In this document: positions 42,241 through 50,891 of the stretch, piece after piece
How the letters are laid out: every line of letters begins with the position of its first letter
How positions within the stretch are numbered: position 1 is the first letter of the stretch
NCBI RefSeq assembly: GCF_013423785.1
Contig: NZ_CP058952.1
Location: 2,755,665-2,819,664, forward strand
From: Chitinibacter fontanus
GTDB taxonomy: Bacteria; Pseudomonadota; Gammaproteobacteria; Burkholderiales; Chitinibacteraceae
Length of the DNA stretch: 64,000 nt
Reading direction: 5' to 3'
Position numbers and translations under genes: made by a program
Notes under the pieces: model-generated
Seen by the model: only the letters and a program-made list of their open reading frames with translations
Told to the model about the DNA's origin: nothing
The model's database searches: none

Positions 42241-44256
42241 ATGCACAAAACCAATAAAATACTGCGCACTGCAGTGCTGGGCTGTTTACTGAGCAGCCAA
42301 CTGGCTACGCCATTACTGGCCGCCGTTCCTGGCTGGTCTACTAGTAAGATTTCCATGGGCGGGGTGATCAACGGCGGGTCTGAATTGCCGTTATTGCAGC
42401 AGCGTCCTGTTGATTCGCTATTCACATATGCCGGTCAAGGCGGCGATGGTGACCGTGAAAGTATTCTCACGACCGACACTAAGGTTGCCAAACTGATGCA
42501 GTACATTCGTGGAATGGAAAGCAATCTGTCTGGCCAGACCTTTATGCCGACCATTGTGTTCTATACCGTTGACGGTAGCTCTAGCCATTACACGATTCAG
42601 CTCGATTTAAGTAATGACAGTGAAAAACACTATCTGCGCAACCACTATATCAATTTGATTAGCTTGCTCAAGCAATTGCAAGGTTACAAAGATGCCAAGC
42701 ATCCAGTGCCTGCAACTTTATTACTCAACCCAGATTTTTTGGGTGAGATGCATAAATCCTGCCAGCCAGGCTATTGCCCAACGCCATTTGATTATGCCGT
42801 CCCTGTGGCGAGCGGTTTAAGCGAGGCATTTGATTATTTGGGGATTAACAAGGCTGATATTCCAGCTGAATTCATGGCCGGCGGCACGACGCTGCCAAAC
42901 TACATTCGCTCACTCAATTGGCTGGTGCGTAAATTTGGCCCGGATATTCCCTATGGCTGGCACTACAACGTGTGGGCTGGCGATCAAACTGGGCATGGCT
43001 GGCTGCATCAAGCCAGCCAGAATGCTGCACTGATTACGCCACATGCTACAGCGGTGAAAGATTTTTTGCTGCAAATGAAGGTCTACGGCAACCCTGAAAC
43101 CAATATGAACCCAGACTTTATCGCCTTTGATAAGTGGGAGCGGGACGTTTTCTCCAAAATGGCGCAAAACGGCCTGCAAGGCGGCTATTTATACAATGCG
43201 CCGACATATGGCGTGTACACCGAGTACGTTAAGCAAGTATCGCAGCAGTTGGGTAATAAACCCGTGATGCTGTGGCAAATTCCGGGCGGGCATTTGCAGG
43301 TCAATGGCGATGTTGATACCCGTGCTGATCATGCTAGCAGCGATGCGACGTACTTCCTTGGCGATGCCAATGTCGACTCGGCGGCGAGCAATCTGCAGGC
43401 GTATTACGGCAATCTGGCCATGCCAACCAATAGCTCGTATCTGCTCAATGGAGCCGTGACGGTAAAAGATTTCCTTAAATGTCCAAGCAGCGAAACTGGC
43501 TGCTGGCAGACTGGGCATCTGAATCAGCTTAAAGCTGCGAATGTGTTTTCGGTGATTTGGGGTGGTGGGTCAACCACGTCGATCGCAGGAACCGATAACG
43601 TTGCCGACGACGGTGGCTGGTTGTGGAGTCGCATTAAAGCATTGGGTCTTAATAATGGTACAGGCAGCAATGCGCCGATTCCTACGCCGGTACCAACAGC
43701 CACGCCCGTGGGTGGCAGCAGCTGCAATGCATGGCAAGCAACCTCGGTGTATCAGGCTGGCGCTTGCGTATCTAAAGGCGGCCAGAACTATACGGCCATG
43801 TGGTATACCGTTGGCGATGATCCTGCGACCAACTCTGGCCCCGATGGTAGCGGTAAAGTTTGGCGTACTGCAGCCACTACAAATACCACGCCAACACCTA
43901 GCCCAGTAGCGACTGCGACACCAACACCGATCGCCACCGCTAGCGCTACGCCGAGTGCAACGCCAGCGCCAACTGTTTCGCCTGCTCCGACAGCGACACC
44001 AGTCGTTACGGCGACGCCTAAACCAAGTGTAACGCCAACCGTCGCGCCGACTGCAACGCCAGCAGCTACTGCAACACCAAGTGGTGGTATCACCGCATGC
44101 GCAACAGCATGGTCAGCAAGTACTGCATATTCAATCGCCGGTACGATCGTTTCGTATGGCAAACATAACTACCAGTCGAAATGGTGGACTGTGAACGAAA
44201 ACCCAAGCCAGACCGGGCAGTGGGGTGTATGGGCTGACCTTGGTGCTTGTCAGTAA
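42241..44256 (+). CDS. Secreted putative glycoside hydrolase with two CBM5/12 chitin-binding domains
   Basis: A 671-aa exported protein. Signal peptide about 1-28. A catalytic-type domain of about 430 residues follows, with TIM-barrel-like strands (FMPTIVFYTVDG, YGWHYNVWAGD, NPDFIAFDKWERD, KPVMLWQIPGGHL) and acidic residues in DKWERD that could be catalytic. I cannot assign its family; it lacks the GH18 DxxDxDxE and GH19 motifs. Then come two CBM5/12 modules (about 493-545; 617-671 with SKWWTVNENP) joined by a Thr/Pro-rich linker (about 545-615). It should act on chitin or a linked polymer. Confidence 0.8.
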   Translation: MHKTNKILRTAVLGCLLSSQLATPLLAAVPGWSTSKISMGGVINGGSELPLLQQRPVDSLFTYAGQGGDGDRESILTTDTKVAKLMQYIRGMESNLSGQTFMPTIVFYTVDGSSSHYTIQLDLSNDSEKHYLRNHYINLISLLKQLQGYKDAKHPVPATLLLNPDFLGEMHKSCQPGYCPTPFDYAVPVASGLSEAFDYLGINKADIPAEFMAGGTTLPNYIRSLNWLVRKFGPDIPYGWHYNVWAGDQTGHGWLHQASQNAALITPHATAVKDFLLQMKVYGNPETNMNPDFIAFDKWERDVFSKMAQNGLQGGYLYNAPTYGVYTEYVKQVSQQLGNKPVMLWQIPGGHLQVNGDVDTRADHASSDATYFLGDANVDSAASNLQAYYGNLAMPTNSSYLLNGAVTVKDFLKCPSSETGCWQTGHLNQLKAANVFSVIWGGGSTTSIAGTDNVADDGGWLWSRIKALGLNNGTGSNAPIPTPVPTATPVGGSSCNAWQATSVYQAGACVSKGGQNYTAMWYTVGDDPATNSGPDGSGKVWRTAATTNTTPTPSPVATATPTPIATASATPSATPAPTVSPAPTATPVVTATPKPSVTPTVAPTATPAATATPSGGITACATAWSASTAYSIAGTIVSYGKHNYQSKWWTVNENPSQTGQWGVWADLGACQ

Positions 44257-44285
44257 ATCGCTTTAGTTCGTGTTTGATACAGTGC

Positions 44286-44315
44286 AACCGCCCATTCATT
44301 TGGGCGGTTTTTTTA
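44286..44315 (+). terminator. Intrinsic terminator after the chitin-binding hydrolase gene
   Basis: AACCGCCCA/TGGGCGGTT stem, TTCATT loop, T-run. Confidence 0.92.
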
Positions 44316-44386
44316 TGTCAGTTTGCGCTGATTTGCCAAGCCCAATGGCTTGGGGCACACTGCCTGCACACTCAGTGGAGATGCGC

Positions 44387-44881
44387 ATGCGAGCAAAAAA
44401 CTCAACTGCGGGCCGCATTGCCCGTATTGGACAAGCATACCAGCGGATCGTGATGTATTTGCAATTGGGGGTGGGCATTCTGCTGCTCGTGGTGGCATAT
44501 CACACGGGGTTTGAGCGATCCGCTTTACTGATGGCGGGGCAGAGCACTGCTGGGCAAATTGTGCGTTATGTGGCTGTTGCGCCTGTGCGCTCGAGTGAAG
44601 CGCCTTGGTTTAAGGCTGTGGTGCAGTTTCGGGTTGCTGATCAGTTAATTGAGTTTACTGATTGGAACAGTCGCGAATACGCGGGTGGAGTGCCTAGTAG
44701 CGTAGATATTTTGTATGACCCCCAGCAGCCACAACATGCGATGGTTCAGCGTGGCAATTTACTGGACTGGATGCCGTGGGCTCCAATGGGTGCGCTAGGC
44801 GCATTTTTGTTACTGGTGGGTATTGCTACTTATCTGCGTCGATCCATTGCCGTAGAAAATGACGAGGGTATGGCTTTGTGA
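44387..44881 (+). CDS. DUF3592-type membrane protein
   Basis: A 164-aa protein with two helices (about 25-42 and 128-147) flanking an extracytoplasmic domain, with the DUF3592 features TAGQIVRYVAV, VVQFRVADQLIEFTDWNS and VDILYDPQQPQHA. GTGGAG lies six bases before ATG 44387. The frame extends to 44270 but runs through the preceding terminator, so that start is rejected. Function unknown. Confidence 0.78.
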   Translation: MRAKNSTAGRIARIGQAYQRIVMYLQLGVGILLLVVAYHTGFERSALLMAGQSTAGQIVRYVAVAPVRSSEAPWFKAVVQFRVADQLIEFTDWNSREYAGGVPSSVDILYDPQQPQHAMVQRGNLLDWMPWAPMGALGAFLLLVGIATYLRRSIAVENDEGMAL

Positions 44882-44925
44882 ATATTGCCCTGTAAGGGCT
44901 ATAGGGCAATACCTGCCCTTGTTGC

Positions 44926-45120
44926 CTATTTCAATTTATTCCAGTTTGCCAAGGCTTCTTTTTTATTGCTGCCTTGCTGGCTGATTGCGCTGCAATTGCC
45001 ATTTTTGCCAAATTTACTACATTGCACCCAAAAGCGATTGGAGCCAGCTTTTTGTGGCTCGGCTGGGGCTCCACATTTGGGGCAGGGTTGGGCAGTGGCT
45101 GCGGGGAGTTGCTCGCTCAT
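44926..45120 (-). CDS. Small zinc-ribbon protein (topoisomerase-type or Lar-like)
   Basis: A 64-aa protein with CPKCGAPAEP and, 17 residues on, VQCSKFGKNGNCS. This CxxC...C...C pattern is that of small DNA-topoisomerase-like or Lar-like zinc ribbons; the end EALANWNKLK resembles the Lar family tail. ATG 45120 follows AAGG. It is a single gene facing the DUF3592 gene. Confidence 0.7.
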   Translation of the reverse strand: MSEQLPAATAQPCPKCGAPAEPQKAGSNRFWVQCSKFGKNGNCSAISQQGSNKKEALANWNKLK

Positions 45121-45227
45121 TCGTCGACCTTCATCTTGATGAAACATTCAGATCCACAAGGATAACGCTTTAGCGCTGAAATTTCAGCGCTAAATGCCCT
45201 GCGTACGGTTTTCTGGTGGCCCAGGCA

Positions 45228-45266
45228 GAAAAAAAACCGCCGATTCAGCCAAGCAAATCGGCGGCT
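45228..45266 (-). terminator. Intrinsic terminator of the pnt operon
   Basis: CCGCCGATT/AATCGGCGG stem (45237-45245 and 45256-45264). The A-run at 45229-45236 gives a U-run on the minus strand, directly after pntB. Confidence 0.93.
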
Positions 45267-45292
45267 AAGTCCCCTGAGTGACTTTTCTTCTT

Positions 45293-46660
45293 CTAATGTA
45301 CGGCTTGCAGCATTTCCTCGACGACTTTTTTCGCGTCGCCAAACACCATCATGGTTTTATCCATATAGAACAGATCATTATCCAAACCGGCGTAGCCCGC
45401 ACTCATCGAGCGTTTCACCACCATCACGGTGCGCGCTTTGTACGCATCCAAAATCGGCATGCCGTAGATCGAGCTATTGGGGTCGTTCTTCGCCGCGGGG
45501 TTCACAACGTCATTCGCACCAATCACCAGCACGACATCGGCGCTGGAAAACTCGCTATTGATTTCTTCCATCTCAACGACGCGTTCGTACGGCACTTCAG
45601 CTTCAGCCAGCAGTACGTTCATATGGCCAGGCATGCGACCCGCCACGGGGTGAATCGCATACCGTACATCGACACCGCGCTCGGTCAGCAAATCCGTTAG
45701 CTCCTGCAAAGCATGTTGCGCGCGCGATACCGCCAAACCATAGCCGGGGATGATGATGACTTTTTCGGCGTTTTCCATCAGGAAAGCCGCGTCATCGGCC
45801 GAGCCGGAACGATAGTTTTTCTTGCTACCATCGCTCGCGCCGCCGGCCGCGACTTCAGCGCCGAAACCACCGAGCAGCACTGAAACGATTGAACGGTTCA
45901 TCGCTTTACACATGATGTAGGACAGAATCGCACCCGAAGCACCCACGCAGGCACCGGCGATAATCAATACTGGATTATCCAGCGTAAAACCGATCCCGGC
46001 CGCAGCCCAGCCTGAATACGAGTTCAGCATCGACACCACCACGGGCATATCGGCGCCACCGATCGGGATAATCAACAATACGCCCAGTACCAAGGCAATC
46101 GCCAGCATCATGAGGAAAGCAGCTTGGCTGCCGGTGGCGTAATACGTGAATCCCAATCCAACCATCGCCAAGGCTAAAACCAGATTGAGCAAATGCTGGC
46201 CGCCAAAATTGACCGCCCGCGCACCAAATTTACCCGATAGCTTGCCGTAGGCAATCACCGAAGCGGTAAAGGTAATTGCACCGATGAATGCACCGATAAA
46301 CAGCTCAATTTGTTGTGCGCCAGTGTGCGATACACCGGTGTGGAATACGGCCGCAACTGCAATCAACACCGCCGACAAGCCAACCAACGAGTGCATCGCG
46401 GCGACCAATTCCGGCATAGCCGTCATCGCGACAGTGCGCGCCTTGTAAGCGCCCACAATCGCGCCGGCAGCCATCGCGCCGACGATCAGCCAGACGACGG
46501 GTTTATTGGCAACAAAAAAAGTGGTCGCAACGGCAATCGCCATCCCGACCATGCCATACAGATTGCCGCGCAAAGCGGTTTTGGGGGACGACAGACCACG
46601 CAGTGACAGAATAAACAGTACGGCGGCGACGAGGTAAAGCAGGGCTGTGAGGCTAGCCAT
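45293..46660 (-). CDS. pntB: NAD(P) transhydrogenase subunit beta
   Basis: A 455-aa subunit of the proton-pumping transhydrogenase. About nine membrane helices (domain II) occupy residues 1-260; the NADP-binding domain III begins near 280 with IIPGYGLAVSRAQHALQEL and contains VGRMPGHMNVLLAEA-like IHPVAGRMPGHMN, VVLVIGANDVVNPAA and MPILDAYKARTV. It couples hydride transfer from NADH to NADP+ with proton import. It is the last gene of pntAA-pntAB-pntB. Confidence 0.97.
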   Translation of the reverse strand: MASLTALLYLVAAVLFILSLRGLSSPKTALRGNLYGMVGMAIAVATTFFVANKPVVWLIVGAMAAGAIVGAYKARTVAMTAMPELVAAMHSLVGLSAVLIAVAAVFHTGVSHTGAQQIELFIGAFIGAITFTASVIAYGKLSGKFGARAVNFGGQHLLNLVLALAMVGLGFTYYATGSQAAFLMMLAIALVLGVLLIIPIGGADMPVVVSMLNSYSGWAAAGIGFTLDNPVLIIAGACVGASGAILSYIMCKAMNRSIVSVLLGGFGAEVAAGGASDGSKKNYRSGSADDAAFLMENAEKVIIIPGYGLAVSRAQHALQELTDLLTERGVDVRYAIHPVAGRMPGHMNVLLAEAEVPYERVVEMEEINSEFSSADVVLVIGANDVVNPAAKNDPNSSIYGMPILDAYKARTVMVVKRSMSAGYAGLDNDLFYMDKTMMVFGDAKKVVEEMLQAVH

Positions 46661-46662
46661 GA

Positions 46663-47025
46663 TTATTTGCCTCCTTTTTTGGCTTTAAACATATCGAGCA
46701 TGCGCTGGGTGACTAAAAAGCCGCCGAAAATATTGATACTGGCAAGGAAAATCGCTAGCGCACCCAGTACGCTGGTCAGCGTAATTTGTTGCGCATTGAT
46801 ATCAACGACTTGCAACATCGCGCCAACGACGATAATGCCGGAAATGGCGTTGGTGACCGCCATCAGCGGCGTGTGCAGCGCTGGCGTGACATTCCACACC
46901 ACGTGGTAACCCACAAAAATCGCCAATACAAAAATCGTCAGGCTGGCAATAAAGGGATCGCTCGACACATGTTCACTAACGGGGAGCTGGGCAACCGCTG
47001 AAGCGGCGATAGATAAACTCGACAT
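46663..47025 (-). CDS. pntAB: NAD(P) transhydrogenase subunit alpha part 2
   Basis: A 120-aa membrane subunit with three to four helices ([18 protein letters not shown], then [18 protein letters not shown] and [18 protein letters not shown]). This is the split form of the alpha subunit's membrane part, as in Rhodospirillum and many betaproteobacteria. It lies 10 bp after pntAA and 2 bp before pntB, so the three are one operon. Confidence 0.95.
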   Translation of the reverse strand: MSSLSIAASAVAQLPVSEHVSSDPFIASLTIFVLAIFVGYHVVWNVTPALHTPLMAVTNAISGIIVVGAMLQVVDINAQQITLTSVLGALAIFLASINIFGGFLVTQRMLDMFKAKKGGK

Positions 47026-47034
47026 AATGCTTCC

Positions 47035-48252
47035 TTAAACGGTTTCAGTAATGGCAGCAGCGGGTGCTGGGACTGGTTCAGCAACCGGTTGTGCGACTGG
47101 GCTGGCTGGTGCAGCTTTGGGGGCCGCCGCGCTGCCAAAGTAGATGCTGCCAGCGTGAGTCACGAGCGTAGCTTTGATGATTTCATCTTCCAGTTGCGGC
47201 GCGTATTGACCTTCCTTATTGAGCAGCAAGCCTAAGAAAGTCAGTACATTGCGGGCAAACATGCTCGAAGCATCGGTGGCAACCAAGACCGGTACGTTGG
47301 CGTGGCCGACGATGGTGACGCTGTTGGCAGATTTCACTACTTCATCGCTACGCGAGAGTGGGCAATTGCCGCCTGCGGCCACGGCTAGGTCGATGATTAC
47401 GGAGCCTGCTTTCATGGCGGCGACGGTTTCTGGCGTGATTAACACGGGAGCTGGTTTGCCCGGAATCAGTGCGGTGGTGATGATGATGTCGGCACTGGCG
47501 GCCTGCTGTGCAATCAACGCACTTTGGCGGGCTTTGTAGTCATCCGACATTTCTTTGGCGTAGCCGCCGGTGTGTTCGAACGCGGCGCGTTCTTCATCGT
47601 TTAGCTCAACTTCGATAAATTTCGCACCCAGTGATTCAACCTGCTCGCGCGTAGCGGGGCGTACGTCAAACACTTCGACAATTGCGCCAAGGCGTTTGGC
47701 CGTTGCAATTGCCTGCAAGCCCGCAACACCCGCGCCCAAAATCAATACGCGTGCAGGTTTTACCGAGCCGGCTGCGGTCATAAACATTGGCATAAAGCGT
47801 GGGAAATACTGTGTAGCGAGTAGCACCGCGCGGTAGCCCGCAATATTGGCCTGACTGGATAAAATATCCATGCTTTGGCCGCGAGTAATACGTGGGATGA
47901 GTTCTAGTGCGTAAGTGTCAATTGCTTTCGCAGCCAAGGCGGGTAACGATTCAAAGCGATGAATATTCATCTGCGCAACCAGCGCTGACTTGGGTTTATA
48001 CAAGTCGATTTCTTGGGTATTGGGCTGGTTTATTTTTAGAATAAGGGCTTCATGGCTATACAGCTGGGTAGTATCAGCTGCAATTTGTGCTCCTGCCTCG
48101 ATATACAGCGCATCTGACCACGTGGCGGCGAGGCCAGCATTGTGTTCAACCAATACCTGATGGCCTTGCTGACATAATTTTTTTACCGTATCGGGTGACG
48201 CGGCAACCCGGGTTTCCCCCGGCTGTATCTCTTTCGGGATCACGATCTGCAT
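47035..48252 (-). CDS. pntAA: NAD(P) transhydrogenase subunit alpha part 1
   Basis: A 405-aa soluble NAD(H)-binding domain I. MQIVIPKEIQPGETRVAASP is the standard start, and the Rossmann motif is LILGAGVAGLQAIATAKRLG. Further motifs are FDVRPATREQVESLGA and TVEDLAxxxGGN-like VIDLAVAAGGNCPLS. ATG 48252 follows GGAAAG, and the nine-codon extension is rejected. The C-terminus ends in an Ala/Pro-rich tail of about 35 residues, a likely flexible link to the membrane part. Confidence 0.96.
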   Translation of the reverse strand: MQIVIPKEIQPGETRVAASPDTVKKLCQQGHQVLVEHNAGLAATWSDALYIEAGAQIAADTTQLYSHEALILKINQPNTQEIDLYKPKSALVAQMNIHRFESLPALAAKAIDTYALELIPRITRGQSMDILSSQANIAGYRAVLLATQYFPRFMPMFMTAAGSVKPARVLILGAGVAGLQAIATAKRLGAIVEVFDVRPATREQVESLGAKFIEVELNDEERAAFEHTGGYAKEMSDDYKARQSALIAQQAASADIIITTALIPGKPAPVLITPETVAAMKAGSVIIDLAVAAGGNCPLSRSDEVVKSANSVTIVGHANVPVLVATDASSMFARNVLTFLGLLLNKEGQYAPQLEDEIIKATLVTHAGSIYFGSAAAPKAAPASPVAQPVAEPVPAPAAAITETV

Positions 48253-48279
48253 CGCTATCTTTCCTTCTGGGCAGGGCAA

Positions 48280-48530
48280 GAATCAATGTAAGGACTGGGA
48301 AGTCAGTACTTGGGCCACCAGAGCTGCGTGATTAGCATCTTCATAAATAAGCTGAATGACGCGGCTTAGGTCGGCTCTGCAAGCCTTTTGGTGCACTTCG
48401 CACAGTGCAATCATTTAGCCCGATCTAGCCTGAGCGCTGTTTGATGCAGGACAAGTCAGGGAAAAACCTTAGCTAAACTTTTTGTTTTGCCGCAAGAATT
48501 TGTTTGCCATCAAATCTTCATACAATGGTA
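48280..48530. other. Intergenic region upstream of pntAA and DUF2325 gene
   Basis: Apart from the promoters expected for the divergent genes, I see no ORF with a ribosome site, no RNA family and no repeat in this stretch. Confidence 0.4.
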
Positions 48531-48532
48531 TT

Positions 48533-48566
48533 GATAATAATTCGCATTTGCATGATAATCATTCTC
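48533..48566 (+). promoter_or_regulatory. Tandem Fur-box-like sites
   Basis: GATAATAATTCGCATTTGC (48533-48551) and TTGCATGATAATCATTCTC (48548-48566) match 13 and 14 of 19 Fur consensus positions and overlap by 4 bp. They lie 31 bp before the DUF2325 gene start, where repressor binding would cover its promoter. Confidence 0.75.
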
Positions 48567-48596
48567 ATCTTATTTAAAGCTTACAAGGTGGCGGTA

Positions 48597-48923
48597 ATGA
48601 ATGCGTATTTGGTTGGGGCAGATGTATTAGGCAATATTCCGCAAGTGCTGGCTCAGCATGGGATATCGGTACAAAAACACGTGAGTGGACGCAATGTGGC
48701 CCATCAGCGTAAACCGCCTAGTCTTAATGGTGCTGATTTGTTGATCTTGTTTACCGATTTTTTGAGCCACAACGTGATGAAGGCTTATCGGGAATTGGCT
48801 AATGAAGAAAATGTCCGCTTTGTCGCATGTCGCCGCTCGGTCTGTGCCTTGAGCCAAAGCTTAGAAAAGCTCAATGAAGTGCGCGATTGTACTGAATGCC
48901 CTAAACGGAAAAAGTGTCGATGA
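48597..48923 (+). CDS. DUF2325 domain protein
   Basis: A 108-aa protein of the DUF2325 family: MNAYLVGADVLGNIPQVLAQ, HVSGRNVAHQR, GADLLILFTDFLSHNVMKAY, and a Ser/Cys-containing VACRRSVCAL strand. A Cys pair at the end (DCTECPKRKKCR) may bind iron or zinc. AAGGTGG precedes ATG 48597; the longer frame spans the Fur sites and is rejected. Tandem Fur-box-like sites upstream predict expression under iron limitation. Confidence 0.85.
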   Translation: MNAYLVGADVLGNIPQVLAQHGISVQKHVSGRNVAHQRKPPSLNGADLLILFTDFLSHNVMKAYRELANEENVRFVACRRSVCALSQSLEKLNEVRDCTECPKRKKCR

Positions 48924-48967
48924 ACTCCCTATGTAGCGAGTATGTCTCATGCTACAAATCCGACACT
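48911..48967 (+). repeat. Nested inverted repeats at the DUF2325 gene end
   Basis: AAGTGTCG (near 48911-48919) pairs with CGACACTT (near 48960-48967), and inside it TGTAGC pairs with GCTACA. The stop codon lies within. No U-run follows at once. It may be a 3'-end stabilising structure or terminator. Confidence 0.5.
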
Positions 48968-49049
48968 TGGGCATAAATATTCGTCTATTTTTCAGGCTTG
49001 ATTTACCCTTCTCTACGAAGTTTTAATTACGATGGAGCGGATGGTCAAA

Positions 49050-50818
49050 ATGAAAAAATTACTATTACCATTGCTGCTGGCTTCTGCATTTGCGCACGCA
49101 GAAACCGTAGTGTTCGAGGATGATTTCAATACCGATTTGAGCAAATGGGTAGGTCAGGGGGGGAAGCTACATCGAAGATGAATACATCGATCGAAGTAGA
49201 CCCACTGAACCCAGAGAACAAAGCTGCGCGTTTTAACAAGCCAGTCAATATTGGCGACATCTTTAGCCAAACCAAATTTCCTGCCGGCAAATACAAAATT
49301 GTTTTTGACTACCTAGGCATGTGCGGCGGCAATTGCGGTGGCACCTTGGGGATTGATGAAGGTACGCCTGGCCGCAAGGAATACTGGATTGCCAGTACTG
49401 CGAATGGTTTCCCAAATCGCTTGAAAGACAGCAAAAAATGGGAACACTATGAGCTGGAGTTTAAAGCTCGCTTTGATTTTCACATCAAGTGGGAACAGTG
49501 GGATTCAGCTAAAGGCGAGGGTAAAGACGCCTTTATCGATAACCTAAAACTGGTTAGTTTGGAAGCGGCACAACCTGAAGATGCGAAGGCTGCAGTGGTT
49601 GCTCCTGTGTTGGGCGGTGCTCCAGCGCCAACTACGCCACAATCTGTGATGTACTTTACCGCATGGGGTAAAGGCCAAGGTTATTACGTCAAAAATCTGG
49701 ATACCAGTGGTGCCGCAGGCAAAATCACGGTACTTGAGTATGCGTTTGGTAACGTCAAAGACAATCGCTGCGTGGTTGGGGTTGATAAAGCCGGTGTTGG
49801 CGCTGCCAGCGATGATTACTGGAACCCAGTACCTAAAGAGCACACTCTGGATGGCCAAGAAGATAAAGGTGACAACGGCTTGTATGGTCACTGGAATCAA
49901 CTGAAACAGCTAAAGAAAAAATATCCAAATCTGAAAGTAGTGATCAGCTTGGGTGGCTGGACGTGGTCTAAATACTTCTCTGATGCGGCATTACCTGCTA
50001 ATCGCGAAGCTTTTGTGAAGTCTTGCGTAGATGCCTACATCAAAGGCAATGTGCCAGATCAATCAGGCAAAGTCGTGCCTGGTATGGCTGCGGGCGTGTT
50101 CGATGGTTTTGATATCGACTGGGAATATCCAGCCTCAGCAGGTAATGATGGCAATATCGTCCGCCCTGAAGACACGCAAAACTTTACTGCACTGCTGGCT
50201 GAATTCCGTAAACAGATCGACGCAGTGAAGCCGGGCCTCTTGCTGACGATTGCAGCTCCAGCTCCTGCGAGCAAATCGGAAAAAATCGAACTGGATAAGA
50301 TTGCGCCATCGCTGAACTGGATCAATCTGATGACCTACGATTTTACCGGCCCATGGTCGGCGACAACCGGTCACCATGCCACTTTGATTGGCGGAGCCAA
50401 AGATCGCGTATCAGTAGATAGTACCGTTGATGATTACCTAGGTCGTGGCGTGCCATCGAGCAAGATTGTCTTAGGTGTACCATTCTATGGTTACGGTTGG
50501 ACAGTCAACAGCATGGAAAATAATGGTCTGTATCAACCCGCCATTGCAAAAGCTAAAGGCCCTCTTGAAGCAGGTACAGCACCGTACTCTTACATCAAAA
50601 AACTACCAGGTACCGTGTATCGTGATGATAAAACGCGCGCTGCTTGGAAAGTGAATGGCAAAGACGTATGGGTGTTCGATGATGTGCAATTGCTGAAAGA
50701 TAAAATCGAATTTGCCAAGAAGAAAAAACTCGGCGGTATTATGGCTTGGGAGCTGTCGCAAGACACACCTGATGCCGAGTTGGTTGATACGATTTACAAC
50801 GGGCTGATCAAAAAATAA
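49050..50818 (+). CDS. GH18 chitinase, frame broken at a run of seven G
   Basis: Two frames together make one exported chitinase. The first (ATG 49050) has a signal peptide (MKKLLLPLLLASAFAHA) and the start of a carbohydrate-binding-like domain (VFEDDFNTDLSKWVG), then meets TGA at about 49167. The second, from about 49150 to 50818, continues that domain and holds the GH18 barrel with SLGGWTWS and the catalytic DGFDIDWEYP (Glu codon 50123). They join if the G run at 49157-49163 had eight bases. Either a sequencing error, a mutation or phase variation explains this. No chitin-binding CBM5 is present. Confidence 0.88.
49157..49163 (+). repeat. Homopolymer of seven G at the chitinase frameshift
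   Basis: Seven consecutive G lie exactly where the two chitinase frames would join; eight would restore one reading frame. Such tracts are typical sites of slipped-strand change and of sequencing error. Confidence 0.9.
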
Positions 50819-50835
50819 TCTGACCTGCCCATAAC

Positions 50836-50866
50836 AAAAAGCCAGCCGATTCGGCTGGCTTTTTTA
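50836..50866. terminator. Intrinsic terminator after the chitinase
   Basis: AAGCCAGCCG/CGGCTGGCTT stem with a 3-nt loop, A-run before and T-run after; can also serve the converging amine oxidase gene. Confidence 0.93.
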
Positions 50867-50891
50867 TTGACCCCAACATGCTGCTAATAAT

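Noticed and set aside
43890..44085. Repetitive stretch resembling a small tandem repeat array
   Set aside because: It is the Thr/Pro-rich protein linker of the chitin-binding hydrolase, in frame; not CRISPR or a noncoding repeat.
44270..44386. Upstream start for the DUF3592 gene
   Set aside because: It would run through the preceding terminator hairpin; ATG 44387 has GTGGAG at correct spacing.
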